Positions 35,665 through 47,282 of a DNA stretch of 64,000 nt are shown piece after piece. Where the stretch lies: positions 45,879,004 to 45,943,003 of the forward strand of contig CM072515.1 of NCBI GenBank assembly GCA_036898135.1. Direction: 5' to 3'. The position numbers and the translations under genes were made by a program. The DNA comes from Oncomelania hupensis. Lineage: Eukaryota > Mollusca > Gastropoda > Littorinimorpha > Pomatiopsidae. How positions within the stretch are numbered: the stretch's first letter is position 1; each line of letters begins with the position of its first letter. Under the pieces are notes generated by a model, which made no database searches, was not told the origin of the DNA, and saw only the letters and a list, made by a program, of their open reading frames with translations.

Positions 35665-38600
35665 AGGTTTGCAGTCTCCACCCCTAGTAATGTAGGCAGT
35701 AATGACATTTCGAGTAGTGGGGACGTTAACCACAGATCCTTAACTCCATTTGTAAATGCTCAGACTCAGAGGCAGCTCGTAACACACTCCCCGGGTCAAC
35801 AACTTCGAATATTAAATTGGAATGTTGAAGGTTTGAGTAGTAAACTTAACGATGCTGATTTTATGCAGTACGTCAACTCCTTTGATATTGTGTGTTTTAC
35901 AGAAACGTTTCTTGAATATAAGCGTCCCCTTGATTGTTTTTCAGACTTTGTTCAGTTTCTTAACCCCGCTATTAAAATTACTCATCATGGTCGTAGTTGT
36001 GGCGGTGTCATGATCATGTTCAAGCGTAGGCTGGAAAAATACGTCATAATTCTTGACCAATCATTAGACAATATGATCTGGCTAAAAATTTGCAGGAAGG
36101 TTTTCTCAGCAAGCAAAGACGTTGTATTTTGCTGTCTGTATGTGTGTCCATATGACTCGCCTTATTATAGACAAGATCACGTTAATGTACATTCAACCCT
36201 CCTTATTACAGAGCAGCGTCTCCTGGACTTTATAGATCAATTTGACAACTCTTGCTATTTTATGATCTGCGGAGACTTTAATGCCAGGACTGGGGCTTTG
36301 AATGCTATAGACACTGATATGATGGAAGAAGTCCAACAGTTAACTCGGTCAGACTTGTATTCAACTCGCCAGTCAGAAGATAAGGTAGTCAACGTCTTTG
36401 GTCGCCTTTTGCTGGACATGTGTTCAGCTTGTAACTTAAGCATTTTAAACGGGGCATGTAAGGGCGACGAAAAAGGACATTTTACTTATGTTTGTTCAGC
36501 CGGTTGTAGCACTATCGACTACTTTGTCGCCTCACCAGTATTGTCGGCAACGGCTGAACTAAGAGTGGCTGAACGATTTGACTCCAAACACTTACCTGTA
36601 GAGTTAATATTTTTTGGTTGCAAAGAGGTAGTAATTAAAGCCCACCCACTCCTTATTAATAAGCTGGTGTGGGACGACACAAAATTAACATTGTTTTTGG
36701 AGGCAGTCACAGGAAACAAGTTCCAGTCTTGCGTGGCGGAAGCGACAGCACTACTTCACGCGTCAGTAGACGATGCAGTGGAACGTTTTAATGTAGGCCT
36801 GTTGCAGGCATCCCAATGTATGCATAAAAAATTGTATGTAGGCCCTAGACACAGTAAATGGTTTGACATGGAATGTAAAGTTGCCAAACGTAATACACGG
36901 CGGCATTGGAGGCAGTTTCGTCGCGCCAGTTGCGAAGAGGCTAAGAGACGTAATAGAATGTTGTATGTGGAGTGTAGGAAGAACTACAGGTTATTGCTGA
37001 AAACAAAAAGACAATTATTCAAAGAAAACAAGATTCTCAATTTAGTGTCAAAGGCCAAAGACTCGAAACTATTTTGGAGTGAAGTCAAGTCTATTTGCCA
37101 GTCTACCAGAAGCAATCCTGACATAAGTTCTGATACCTGGTTCAATCATTTTAAATATGTATTTAATAAGGGTGATGATCAGGCAGACGTGTTACCTCCG
37201 TCACTTCAAATATATGAGGAACCAACAAGCATTGAATATTTGGATAGGCCCTTTACTTGGCAGGAAGTGCTGTCAACAATACAGCATTTGAACATGAACA
37301 AATCTCCTGGACCTGACGGTATTCTTGCGGGAATGCTAAAGAGCACAGTCACTCAGAGCCTTCCATTTATAGTCGAACTCTTTAATCACATTTTTGACAC
37401 GGGCGTTTACCCAAAAGCATGGACAGGAGCAATTGTAGTCCCTATACACAAAGCTGGTAGTACAGAAAGCCCAGATAACTACCGTGGAGTGTCTTTGCTG
37501 AGCATTCTAGGTAAGGTCTTTGCACAGATTCTGAACAAGCGTCTGACTTCATGGGCAGAGGAGAACAGTAAAATAGATGAAGTACAGAGCGGTTTTAGGG
37601 CAGGATATTCAACAGTGGACAACATATTCGTACTTTTTTCTATCGTTCAGAAATATTTACTTAAAAGGTCTGGCAAAGTATATGTGTGCTTTGTCGACTT
37701 CCGAAAAGCATTTGATTGTGTGAACCGTGCTGTTTTGTGGAACACTCTTAGGAAGGCTGGGGTGGGTGGTAAAATGCTGAAGGTCTTGCAAAGTATGTAC
37801 AGAAGTGTCCAGTCTTGTGTTCGCTGTCCAGATACTCTTACAGATTTTTTCGAGTGTCCTTTCGGGGTCAGACAGGGTTGTGTGCTTTCTCCCACCCTGT
37901 TTTCATTTTTAGTGAATGAACTTGCTCTAGAAATAGCAAATAAAGGGCTGCATGGAATACAACTATCCCCAGATATAATTCAAATTCTGATCTTGTTGTT
38001 TGCAGACGACGTAGCATTGACATCGTACTCTGTAGTTGGACTTCAAAACCAAATTAATATTTTAAAACAGTTTGCTGACCAGTTTTGCATGGAAGTGAAT
38101 TTGGATAAGACTAAAGTAATTGTTTTTAGGAAAGGTGGATTTTTGGCTAAAATAGAAAAATGGTCATACGGTAACCTACCAATAGAAGTTGTGAATAGTT
38201 ACAAATATCTAGGCCTACACTTCACAACAAAACTTTCAATGACATTGGCCGTAGGCGAATTAGCTTCTAAGGCTAAAGTAAGAACTATTCACATTTTAAG
38301 ATGTCTTTTCAGACTTGGGGATATACGTAGAGATATATTTTTTAAGATTTTTGATGCTCAAGTTTTACCAGTACTCATGTACGGAGCAGAAATTTGGGGA
38401 CTTCAACAATTCGATAGTTTGGAAAAAGTCCACCTTTTGCTTGCAAGAGATTTTTGCATGTCGGTCAACAGACGCCGAACAAAATGATTTTCGGAGATCT
38501 GGGAAGATATCCTTTGTATATTACATCAGCGATTAGGTGTGTGAAATATTGGATAAAGCTAATGGGGTTACCCCGGGAAAGACTTCCAAAGAAGGCATAT

Positions 38601-39200
38601 ATTATGTTAGACCAAATGTGTGATGCAGGCAAGAAAACTTGGGTGTACCACCTTAAGAACCTCGTGTTTGATAATGGGTTCGCAGACGCTTGGACTCAAC
38701 AGAGTGTTGGAGATATTCCTGCCTTTATTAATTTATTTCGTCAAAGGTTAATTGACCGTTTTAAACAGGATTGGAGCGTTGCCTTAACAACAAGCGACAG
38801 ATTTGACTTTTATGCATCATTTAAAAGGGTTTTTAAAGCTGAATCTTACTTTGATTATCCCCAGTTAAGAAGTTTCAGAGACGCCTACACTCAATTCCGT
38901 TTTGGTATCTCACCCATTAACACCCATAGGAAGCGTTACAGGACAGAGGCGTCTGTCAAGCAGTTCTTTTGTCCTGTGTGCGAGGAGCGTCTCGAAGACG
39001 AGATTCATATTTTATTTGAATGTAATGCCTATGATGAACTCAGAGACGATGTCCAAATACTGAAAACGCTGATCCAAGAAGACAACCATGATGCATCAGT
39101 TGTGATGTCAGCGGGCGATGAATTATCCATAATTGAATTGTCTCGTTATTTGTATAAAGTTTACAGGAGAAGGAACGAAAGAGGATCGATTGGGGATTAA
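35665..39200 (+). pseudogene. LINE-A ORF2: endonuclease, reverse transcriptase, C-terminal Cys/His domain (one frameshift)
   Basis: The frame is open from the codon after the ORF1 stop. The APE-type endonuclease begins near 35803 (NWNVEGL), then FTETF, ICGDFNAR, STIDYFVAS and DSKHLP. RT follows with NKSPGPDGI, PIHKAGS, QSGFRAGYST, VDFRKAFD (Asp at 37696), GVRQGCVLSP and LLFADDVAL (Asp codons 38005 and 38008). The frame ends at a TGA at 38485, but the protein continues in another frame from about 38470 to 39200. That part contains DLGRYPLYI and a CPVCEERL...EDEIHILFEC Cys/His motif. The break fits a one-base deletion near 38470. No in-frame ATG lies between the ORF1 stop and the endonuclease. 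Confidence 0.88.
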
Positions 39201-39850
39201 AGATAGTGTGAATGCTTGCATGTTAATCAGCTTTACATAACATTCTCCTTATTCTGAACAACCCAGTTTTTGATTACATTATGTTTGCCATTTTGTATTT
39301 TTCTACGTTATTATTCCATAGAGAATGAAGGAGCGAATGTGTGAAATGAACAAATAAGCAAAGAGATCGTGCCTAACGCCAAGTCATTTTGTCTGTAAAG
39401 GGTCATTCGGATCGTTTTTAACTGACAACACATGCGCATGTCGCTATAAATACAATGTAGATAAACTGTTTTCCTTTAAAGAAGAGAATGAAGATAAGAG
39501 CGCAGTTTGCTTTCACGTACCAGTTTGTTAATGTTGCACACATAAGTAGGACGTTTAAACTTGGTATGACTTCTAGTTGGTAAAACACTTGCTAAGAAAA
39601 GAAAATGATAAGATGATGTTAAACAACCAACCATAGAGATTGGAAGACTGTGCGTGTGAAAAATCGAAGACTCTAGATCTAAGATAATTAGCAATTTTCT
39701 TGTTCCAGTTGATAGTTTTGTTTTTGGCGATAGTGCGTATGTGTTTGTAAAATATTGTGAGACCTGATATTTCGATGCATCCCCTCCCCACTTTCCCATT
39801 TGAAATGAACGTGTTGTTTATTCAATAAAATGTCAAAGTCAAAGTCAAAA
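39201..39850 (+). other. LINE-A 3' UTR and tail
   Basis: About 630 bp without coding capacity. AATAAA is at 39824-39829, followed by GTCAAAGTCAAAGTCAAAATC, three hexamer units that end the element. The next base starts a (TC)n tract. Confidence 0.75.
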
Positions 39851-39891
39851 TCTCTCTCTCTCTCTCTCTCTCTCCCTCCCCCTCTCTCTCT
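39851..39891. repeat. (TC)n microsatellite at the LINE-A 3' boundary
   Basis: TC repeats with two C-rich interruptions, on the same strand as the CT tract before the LINE-A 5' end. The two could be halves of one pre-existing microsatellite. Confidence 0.9.
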
Positions 39892-40293
39892 GCATCAACA
39901 GAATTTCCCTTGAAGTATATTTTACACCAGTTAAAAAATCAGTACATTTTTAGTTCTTATCAAACGTTTTCTAAACTAGTTACGTTTAAACTCAGTAAAA
40001 CGCATGGAGGTGCAAAACGGACTGCGGTGAAACTCTGATGTAAGGAAAACAGTCAACAAGAAAAACTGGTCGGAAACTAAATTTGATTACTTAAAAACCT
40101 TTTACATTACAGTAGGATTAAACTCAATACAAACGTTTGTTCATAGTAAGACACGTTGAGGTATTTGAAGTAAATATAAAGCACACATGTGCTTCACTAC
40201 GGATTTATTTGTAGGTGTGTGTTTGTGTGTGTTTATACTTGTGTGTTTACATGCGTTTGTGTGCATTTACCAGCCAAAAAAAGGTTGCACAGC

Positions 40294-40295
<2 letters not shown>
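39892..40295. other. No gene seen
   Basis: Unique AT-rich sequence with a loose GTGTTT-rich stretch at 40216-40262. Nothing coding recognised. Confidence 0.45.
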
Positions 40296-40351
<56 letters not shown>

Positions 40352-40497
40352 GATGCTATAGTGCGCCTTATTCCTAAATAATAAAATTAGACTCAAAGCA
40401 CAGCGATCTGTAACCAGCGTACATGCTCACAATGTAACACAAACTCCTACATACACATCATGCATACATTCATCACCCGAAATATCTTGTGGTGAAG
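40296..40497 (+). repeat. (AAT)n tract and GGATGC dispersed repeat
   Basis: A 55-bp AAT tract leads directly into GGATGCTATAGTGCGCCTTA, then ACTCAAAGCACAGCGATCTG and CAGCGTACATGCTCACA, the same order of blocks as at 4542-4672 and 55230-55412. This copy holds a single, diverged head unit. Confidence 0.65.
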
Positions 40498-40546
40498 ACA
40501 AAAACTTAAGAAAGGAAATTACATTTTTATATTTTGAAAAAAAAAA

Positions 40547-40746
40547 CATCCTGCAAGGCACGGTGCAAGGTGGCAGAAGAAGAAAGAAACAGAAAAAGAC
40601 GTGGGAGGACAACATTCGAGAATGGACTGGTGTGACACTGAACGAAGCCATGAGGGTTGCTTAGAACAGAGAAAGATGGCGTACGCTGGTTAAACGACCA
40701 TCTGTGGTGCCCCAACGACCTTTGAGTTACGGGATAGGATAGGATA
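40547..40746 (+). pseudogene. LINE-B 3'-end fragment
   Basis: Plus-strand remnant of the LINE-B C terminus: ILQGTVQGG-like start, K-x-WEDNIREWTG, then the 3' end with CTGTGGTGCCCCAACGACC and a tail of GGATA repeats (GGGATAGGATAGGATA). It is only about 200 bp long, with a stop after the homologue of SEAMRVA. Confidence 0.85.
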
Positions 40747-40785
40747 TTTGGATTTCCGTTTTAAATTGTTTACATCCAATACCAT

Positions 40786-40955
40786 TATTGATGGGAGGGA
40801 GGACACCAGAGTACCCGGAGAAAGCCTTCCGTGACCTCAAAATTCAAGTACACCTAAAGTCACATAAGTTCACCTCTTGTGGGGTTCAAACCCACGACCT
40901 TCGGAATAGGAATCAGCTTCCCAACCAACTGAATTACCAGGTTATGTTCCATGTC
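40786..40955 (-). mobile_element. tRNA-derived SINE fragment
   Basis: On the minus strand, CCTGGTAATTCAGTTGGTTG (A-box region) is followed about 45 bases later by GTGGGTTTGAACCCCAC (B box and T arm). The body beyond contains, on the plus strand, CCAGAGTACCCGGAGAAAGC, a motif of a widespread SINE-like repeat. The cloverleaf is too degraded to be a working tRNA. Confidence 0.55.
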
Positions 40956-42069
40956 TGTGCGTGTGTACTGTCTGGTCTGTGCGTTTGTGCCACAGAAATT
41001 ACAAATGGTGAGGCTGGTTGTGTGTCTAAGAGGAGGGTCTATGTGACGGGTCTAGGGAGAAAACCTCAGAGGGTGTGGCACTTGGGTTGTGACTCTTTTT
41101 TCTCTCCAGAGTGACAAGTTCAATTATAAAATAAACATTATCACACACATCATCCTAAAGCACAAACACCACTACAGCACTATTCCAACACCTGAAGTGT
41201 AAATGATCAACAGAATCCATTTTAAAGTTTGTGTAAAGTCATTTGCGTACCTCTTCTGACCTGTTCAAATCAGGTTCCCTTAATATTTATCCTTTGATTC
41301 ACAACTAAGCTAAAGACATAAAGTGTTAAACAACATCATGTAAAGTGTTGCACAACATAATTATCACAATAAAATCACTGAGCAGCATATAAGCTTTATT
41401 CACTCTAAATTAAACTCAATCAAATTTATAGTTTCTAACTCTAATAAACTCAATCAATCTTCAGTTTCATATCATTCTCAATAAATAAACTCTGTGAAGC
41501 TTCAAAATCTTGTGTATATAAAGCTCTATGTATATAAAGTAGCAAGTTAGCACCTTGGGTGGTCGAGTTCATAAGAATTGGAACTTAAGTTTAACCTGAA
41601 CTTTCAAACTGGCAAGCCTAAAATAACATGAAATTAAAAGTGGATGTTTAACACCATTATTGATAATGGTGCAACTGCAGTTGTTGACTGCTTCTACTGC
41701 ATAAGTGCTGCTGCTGGTATAACTCCTGCCTGTTTAGTCTATTAAAACTCAATTTAAGTTTCAAGCACTACTTGACATTAGTTTTTAAACTGCCAAACCT
41801 ACCCATCAAATTAAATTAAATTATAGTCTAGTGAAATCGAAAAAGTCCAATGTCTCAACAGCAGCTGTTCACTTCTGTATTGTACTAGTACAATTAAAAT
41901 AGTACCTCAGGAATTGCTTGATAAGGGTTGCTCACTTAACAACTGTCACACTTCAATCAGAACTGATGTCAAACCAGTCAGAGCTGACTGGCAGTGACAG
42001 GCTGCTAAACTGACACTGACAGCTGTAAGGAGTCCCAAACATCCATTTGTTGAGCAGAGGAATATTTGT
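40956..42069. other. No gene seen
   Basis: AT-rich sequence with repeated short TAAACTCAATCAA-type motifs near 41403-41490. No exon or RNA gene recognised. Confidence 0.4.
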
Positions 42070-42129
<60 letters not shown>

Positions 42130-42377
42130 CAGTAGTAGTAGTAGTAGTAGAAGTTATAGTTTATAGTAGTAGTAGTAGTAGTAGTAGTAGTACAAAGTAG
42201 TGTGGAGGCAAAACAGGCTGTGTTATCAAAGAAGTTGGACAAGAACTGAGCAACATTTTATAATTGAATGCCTCAGTATTAAGTCCTAACACTAGATTTA
42301 TATATATACAAATATAATGTGTAAGGTACAGAAAGTTCACACAGAAAAGAATAATGAGCGTATACGACTTTACTCCC

Positions 42378-42447
<70 letters not shown>
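42070..42447. repeat. (AGT)n and (ATT)n microsatellites
   Basis: AGT repeats with a few interruptions cover 42070-42192. A pure ATT tract covers 42379-42447. Confidence 0.95.
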
Positions 42448-42448
<1 letters not shown>

Positions 42449-42545
42449 TATCATTGCTTTTATATATAATGATTTACTTGCTAAAGAGCTGCTCAAGATC
42501 CTCCTGGTCCAAACAGAATCTCACTAACTCAAGCCACTCAACTCA
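42448..42545 (-). repeat. Degraded 3' part of the V-SINE-like family
   Basis: After the ATT tract, TTGCTTTTATATA, then AGAGCTGCTCAAGATCC and CACTAACTCAAGCC align with the reverse complement of the 3' end of the SINE at 42690-43119. Confidence 0.5.
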
Positions 42546-42689
42546 CTAACTTCCTGCTTTATACACACAATCTAACCCTTCCCCTCCCCTCCCCACTACC
42601 CCTCTACCCCCCAAAATACCTGAGCAATCAAGGGGGAATGGAAATAGTGCCAAATGCCTACAAATAGACCGAGTAAAACCATGCTTTTA

Positions 42690-43119
42690 TAATGGTAGTG
42701 CTTCGGCTTGCGGATCGGATGATCCCGGGTTCGAGCCCTGGCCGGGCCATTGTGTTGTGTCCTTGGGAAAGACACTTTACTCCTGTTTTCCTACTCCTTC
42801 GGATGAGAGTATAAACCGAGGTCTAGTCTGTGTCGCATACATTCCATCATAACGGACTTTAAAGATCCTGACGCTCATGTCCTAGACGGGTGAGTGCCGG
42901 TGACAAGAACACACCCAGCATGCACCTAGGTCCTTCTCCCCCATCCCTGGCTGCCCAGGATTGTGCTCAGTTGTCCGGGCGTCAGACCATGCGCCCAAAG
43001 GCTGCGGGTGGGCGTCTCGGGCGGCTTGAGTTAGATCCTGTACCGGCCAGCGCCTTGAGCAGCTCTTGAGCTGGAAAAGCGCTATATAAGAACGATTAAA
43101 TAAATAAAAGAAATAAAAA
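42690..43119 (+). mobile_element. Full-length-looking tRNA-derived SINE
   Basis: The head reads AATGGTAGTGCTTCGGCTTG and GATCCCGGGTTCGAGCCCTG, with a clear B box. The body has GTTGTGTCCTTGGGAAAGAC-ACTTTACTCC, a block resembling the conserved core of V-SINEs. The 3' end is AGCTCTTGAGCTGGAAAAGC followed by GCTATATAAGAACGA and an A-rich tail. Reverse-complement 3' fragments of the same family occur at 42448-42545, 58040-58150 and 59881-60140. The V-SINE assignment comes from memory of the core and should be tested. Confidence 0.7.
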
Positions 43120-43388
43120 TATAGAATCACTGAGCAATATATCAATCGCTTGGTGTAGGCAGCAAAGCATAGTATTTGAGTTGCAACAGGGACGAAAAAT
43201 ACTAAGAGTAAGACATTAAAAGGCATCATGTTACAATAGAGTGAATAATGAGATAAGAAACGATAATAAGAACACTGTTGAATAGTGCAAAAGTTTAAAA
43301 CATAAGCTTAGCCCTCAATTCAAGTAACAAGAAAGGGATGTCTAAAAAATATATCAATAGGTACATTACGAATTAAGATGGGCTGGAT

Positions 43389-43890
43389 CGTTACGTAAAG
43401 CATTAAAGCATGCAATGATAGCGTGTATTTACCTTTGATTTGATTCTGCACTGTTGCTAGAGAAAACTTTGTATAACGTTGGTAGTTATCGTCAGTCCAT
43501 TTTGTTGTAGTGGCATTGGGAACTTTCTCGAATTACTTGTTTATTATCGATCAAATGTTCCAGATATTTCTGATGATAGCTAGTAAAATCCTGTAAATTC
43601 GTAAGACATAAGACAGTGCATAGTTCCGGTGACAATATTTATTTCGATTGGCTGTTACTGCTTCATTCTGGAATGTTCTAAGCTTTTCATAATTGTTGAG
43701 AGGCAATACAAGTAATGCATGGTCAGCTTGTACTGTGAAGTGATTGTTGGTGCTTGCTGAATAAAGTTGGAAAACTTTAAACGACGGCTCCTACCTTGTT
43801 GCGGAGTGGTCATGCAGCATGGATAAACAATTCGAGTTATGTACACAATTCAAGCATCGGGGCTGAATCGTCCATAGTTAACATGTAACA
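43389..43890 (+). mobile_element. Diverged solo LTR of the Gmr1-like Gypsy family
   Basis: About 502 bp starting near CGTTACG and ending CATGTAACA. It shares TGTATTTACCTTTGATTTGA, TTTGTATAACGTTG, GCTGAATAAAG (polyadenylation signal) and TTCAAGCATCGGGGCTGAAT with the intact LTR. It is longer and more complete than the solo LTR at 18136 but still clearly diverged. There is no adjacent internal sequence. Confidence 0.85.
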
Positions 43891-46800
43891 AGGTATGATG
43901 ATTTAGTATATGATGACAATGTCCTGATAAGGAACATTTAAAGTATACATAGAAGCCCTTTGCGCTGGTGGTCAAGCTACTACTATGAAGTATGATGCAA
44001 AAAATTAAATAGAATTTTAGTAATAATACTTAATAATATACATTAAATTTACAATAAAGATGTACATGTCTAGATTTACACCATATTACAATGGAATTGA
44101 GGAAATATTTAACAAGGACACTTGGAAGCTCAATCAATGCACATACTATCAGTCGTACCATGAAGGTGTAGGGCACAATCCGAAACACATAAATCATGTG
44201 ATGGGACCTGAGTGGTTATTTTGTACCAAAAGGTAGCACTTTCAGCAAATATCTATCATTCTGAATGCTAGTGCTTGATTGTTCCAGCTAATTCCTGTCC
44301 ACTCCACACTATCATAAAATTACAAGTAATGGGAATTGTAGATGCCAGTAGGTGTATCATTTATCAAACCTAATTATAGAACAGACATTTATATTATATA
44401 ATTAATTACTACTTCCCTAAACACACACACACACACTTAATGAATAACCCATGCACATTTTGTCTTATCATCTTTGGTGGAAAAGACGTAAATAAAACAA
44501 CCAACCAACCAACCATGCACATTGAAAATGGACTGCATTTTGTGTCAAGTCAAAACGAAATAAATATACTTATAATATAGATCACGTTAATATTATACAA
44601 TATCACATACTGCTGACTGATCGAAATATTGTTGATGCACATTATGTATCTACAAAATGTTATGCAGTAATCCCTGGATACTACTACTACTACTAATAAT
44701 AATAATCATAACAATATTTGTATAGCGCTCAAACCAAATTCACAAGCTGCTCTCGGCACTGAAGATAAACCAGATTTACAACTTGAACTTGTGAATGTGA
44801 GTGAAATGGTAACTGGAAGTTTTGACGACTTGCATGTTCGACGGATCCGTCAAATATTCCAAATTTTGGGTTCGTTGAAACTTCCAAATAGGACCGTTGA
44901 ATCTTCCAGTCACACACAAAAAATTTAAAGAAGACACCCCCCCCTCCCCCCTCCCCCACCCAAAAAAAAAAAAAAGTATCGAACTAAATAGGAGACGACA
45001 TTGCCGATATAAAGCGAGATAACTCTTCCGTCTGTTTTCTCTACCTTGATGCTTCCCCTTGCGACTCACTCAGACAATAACAATCAGATGGCGAGAGACT
45101 GTGTATTGTATTGCTTGTTTTATAATGCAATTTCTATGTCTAACGTCTTGGAGATGCAAGAGAGAGAGAGAAAGTTAATTAAATTTTATGCTTGTAAATT
45201 TATCATGAAAAGAAAGAGACTTTAATCGACGTTTTGCCGCATTGTTTGTTTTGTGAAACTGGTCCTGATTTGGCTCGGAAGAGTCCGCTGGACCTAAAGC
45301 AATAATCTTGTATTGTATTGTATTGTTTTGTGAAATGGTCACTCAATTCATAGAAAGTTTACCAGAACAAAACAAAAGTCAAGATAAAATGATCACATCA
45401 CATAGTCAGAAATATTTGACAGTTTTACAGTCAGACGGCAACATTTGTTGCTCAGCCTTCCTCGAAACTTCCAAAAGACTAAAACCTCCGATGAAACTTC
45501 CAAAAGACCTCGACAATTTTTAGATTTCCGTTGAAACTCCCAATTTCTTCCGTCGAACATGCAATCCATCTAAACATCCTGTAGGCCTATCCAGTGAAAT
45601 GAACTCCAATGAAATCAATATGGCACCTGACAATTTACAGGTGCACCTTGGTGGACTTGCCCAAGCAAATTTTCCAAATATCTTTCAAAATAATATTAAT
45701 CTGAAACAGCAGTGTCTGAACTGCAAATGCCCCCTTCTCCACTCTCCTTGATCAACCCAGACCATAATGCATAATAAACTGTTACCAAGTTCCAGTATTT
45801 GTGTGTGAAACCAACAGTTATTTCTGGGATTCCATTTCACAATACCGGATTACAAAATGCATGTTCTGTGGTTAGGGTACTTTCAGGCCATATGGGAGAT
45901 CCTGTGGGCCTGTCACATGCTGTTTTCAAGTGACATGTAAGTAGTATTAAGATATTGGTCAAAGTAGGTCGAAAATGGGCGATTGGCGATCGCTGTTATT
46001 GTTAAGTTTGCCTGGCGGACTGACCTGATGCTTTTGAACATTATATGGATTCGCCATAAGAGGTTTCCGCAAGCCGAAACTAGTTCAAAAAGAGTCCACC
46101 ATGCATTCACAATCGCTTTTGTAAACATATGGGCGGTACCCATATCACGCCGGTGCCGCATGTGACAAACATTCGAAGTTGCACAAACATTTTGTGCATT
46201 TTTTCAAAAAGTAAATGAAAAGAACGAAAGAAAATGAGAAACAACAACAATAATTGCCAAACTAAACCAAACTATGTCTGTGAATATGAATGCGGATTTG
46301 CTGATCTTTCAAAAAAGCTACGGTACTAAACATATGGACATTAAGTTATTGCTTCATGAATGCAAAAGAAGGCGTGCTTACCATGCTCGGTGTGTTGAAC
46401 AAGTCCGTTCCCAAAATATCCGTCATGTCTGGACTTTCGAAGTCACTGAGTTTTCTATCGTGGTCATAAAGGAAGTCCATGGTCGGAGAGTCCCTGAGGA
46501 TTTCGGATGAATCCAAGAACCTCAAGGGATAGCCGTAACCGTCAAATCAATCGGGTAGTTTCTTGCTTGTTGCTCCCGTCTTTCTTGGTAGAGTCGAACT
46601 ACTGCACTACTCGTAGTATTATGAATCCGCTGCTAAGAAAGTAGAGCGCAGCAAATCGATAGACGGACACACACACTTTTTTAAACTGAGTTATGACCAT
46701 TAAGTCGGAAACTAATTATTTTAAAATAAACTGTAATACTAAATGCATAAAATTATGTTTTGAAAATGGGCCTAATATTTGTACGAAAATAGCTTTTGAA

Positions 46801-47169
46801 TATGTAATGAGGAGTACCTGCCTCAGCTAGAGACACGTTAGTTTTGTGTATGTGGTGACCAATGAAATCACTTCTCTTTCGGGGGGTTCTCCGTGGCCAA
46901 AAATACCTGACCAATGAATTTATTTTTAGAAAATAGGACACCCTAAAGTTTCTTATGCTTTCTGAAATTTTTATTTAGTTCTTCTTGCTGTGCATGTGGA
47001 AAGAATCTAATCTATCGTTTACACTTTTAAAGTCTTTCTATAATGCTTTTACAATTGTTTTTTTTGGTTTTGCCTGCTTTAAATGACCAAGTTTATATAC
47101 CTGTCTGAGTGACTTAAATCACTCAAGCATCTGTTATCTACTGTGAGGAACTACTTTCACTGTTTGTCT
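43891..47169. other. No gene seen; one SINE fragment
   Basis: Contains a (CA)n at 44419-44434, a degraded SINE 3' piece near 44690-44790 (AATAATAATCATAACAATAT then TTGTATAGCGCTC), a C-rich/poly-A stretch at 44936-44975 and unique sequence beyond. Open frames of 62-97 codons show no recognisable domain. Confidence 0.4.
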
Positions 47170-47282
47170 GGGGCTGTTCCATTCTGCGTGATTTGCGTCA
47201 CACTCTTTTATGCCGTGGGTTGACGCCCACCCGAATGAAAAGTAGGCGGATTGTGGCCTATTGTTATTGATGGAACTGCCCC
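47170..47282. mobile_element. Short MITE-like element with 13-bp inverted termini
   Basis: The left end GGGGCTGTTCCAT and the right end ATGGAACTGCCCC are inverted repeats with one mismatch enclosing 113 bp. The interior contains a TGCGTGATTTGCGTCACAC near-palindrome. No coding capacity and no clear target duplication. Confidence 0.5.

Larger units (their letters stand above)
34293..39850 (+). mobile_element. LINE-A: nearly full-length APE-type non-LTR retrotransposon with 2A peptide
   Basis: About 5.56 kb with a 118-bp 5' leader, ORF1 with an N-terminal 2A, ORF2 with apurinic-type endonuclease, reverse transcriptase and a C-terminal Cys/His motif, and a 3' UTR ending in AATAAA and three GTCAAA units. 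A short-repeat 3' tail instead of poly-A, together with APE and 2A, fits the CR1/L2/Rex1 group of elements, but the clade needs a tree. The copy has one TGA between the ORFs and one frameshift late in ORF2, and is otherwise open. A decayed relative is at 839-1386. Confidence 0.88.

Noticed and set aside
35661..35690. ATGA overlap as a start for LINE-A ORF2
   Set aside because: The ATG at 35661 is out of frame with ORF2 and reaches a stop after eight codons.
45983..46510. Host exons at 45983-46165 and 46274-46510
   Set aside because: Short open frames without recognised domains or convincing splice sites.
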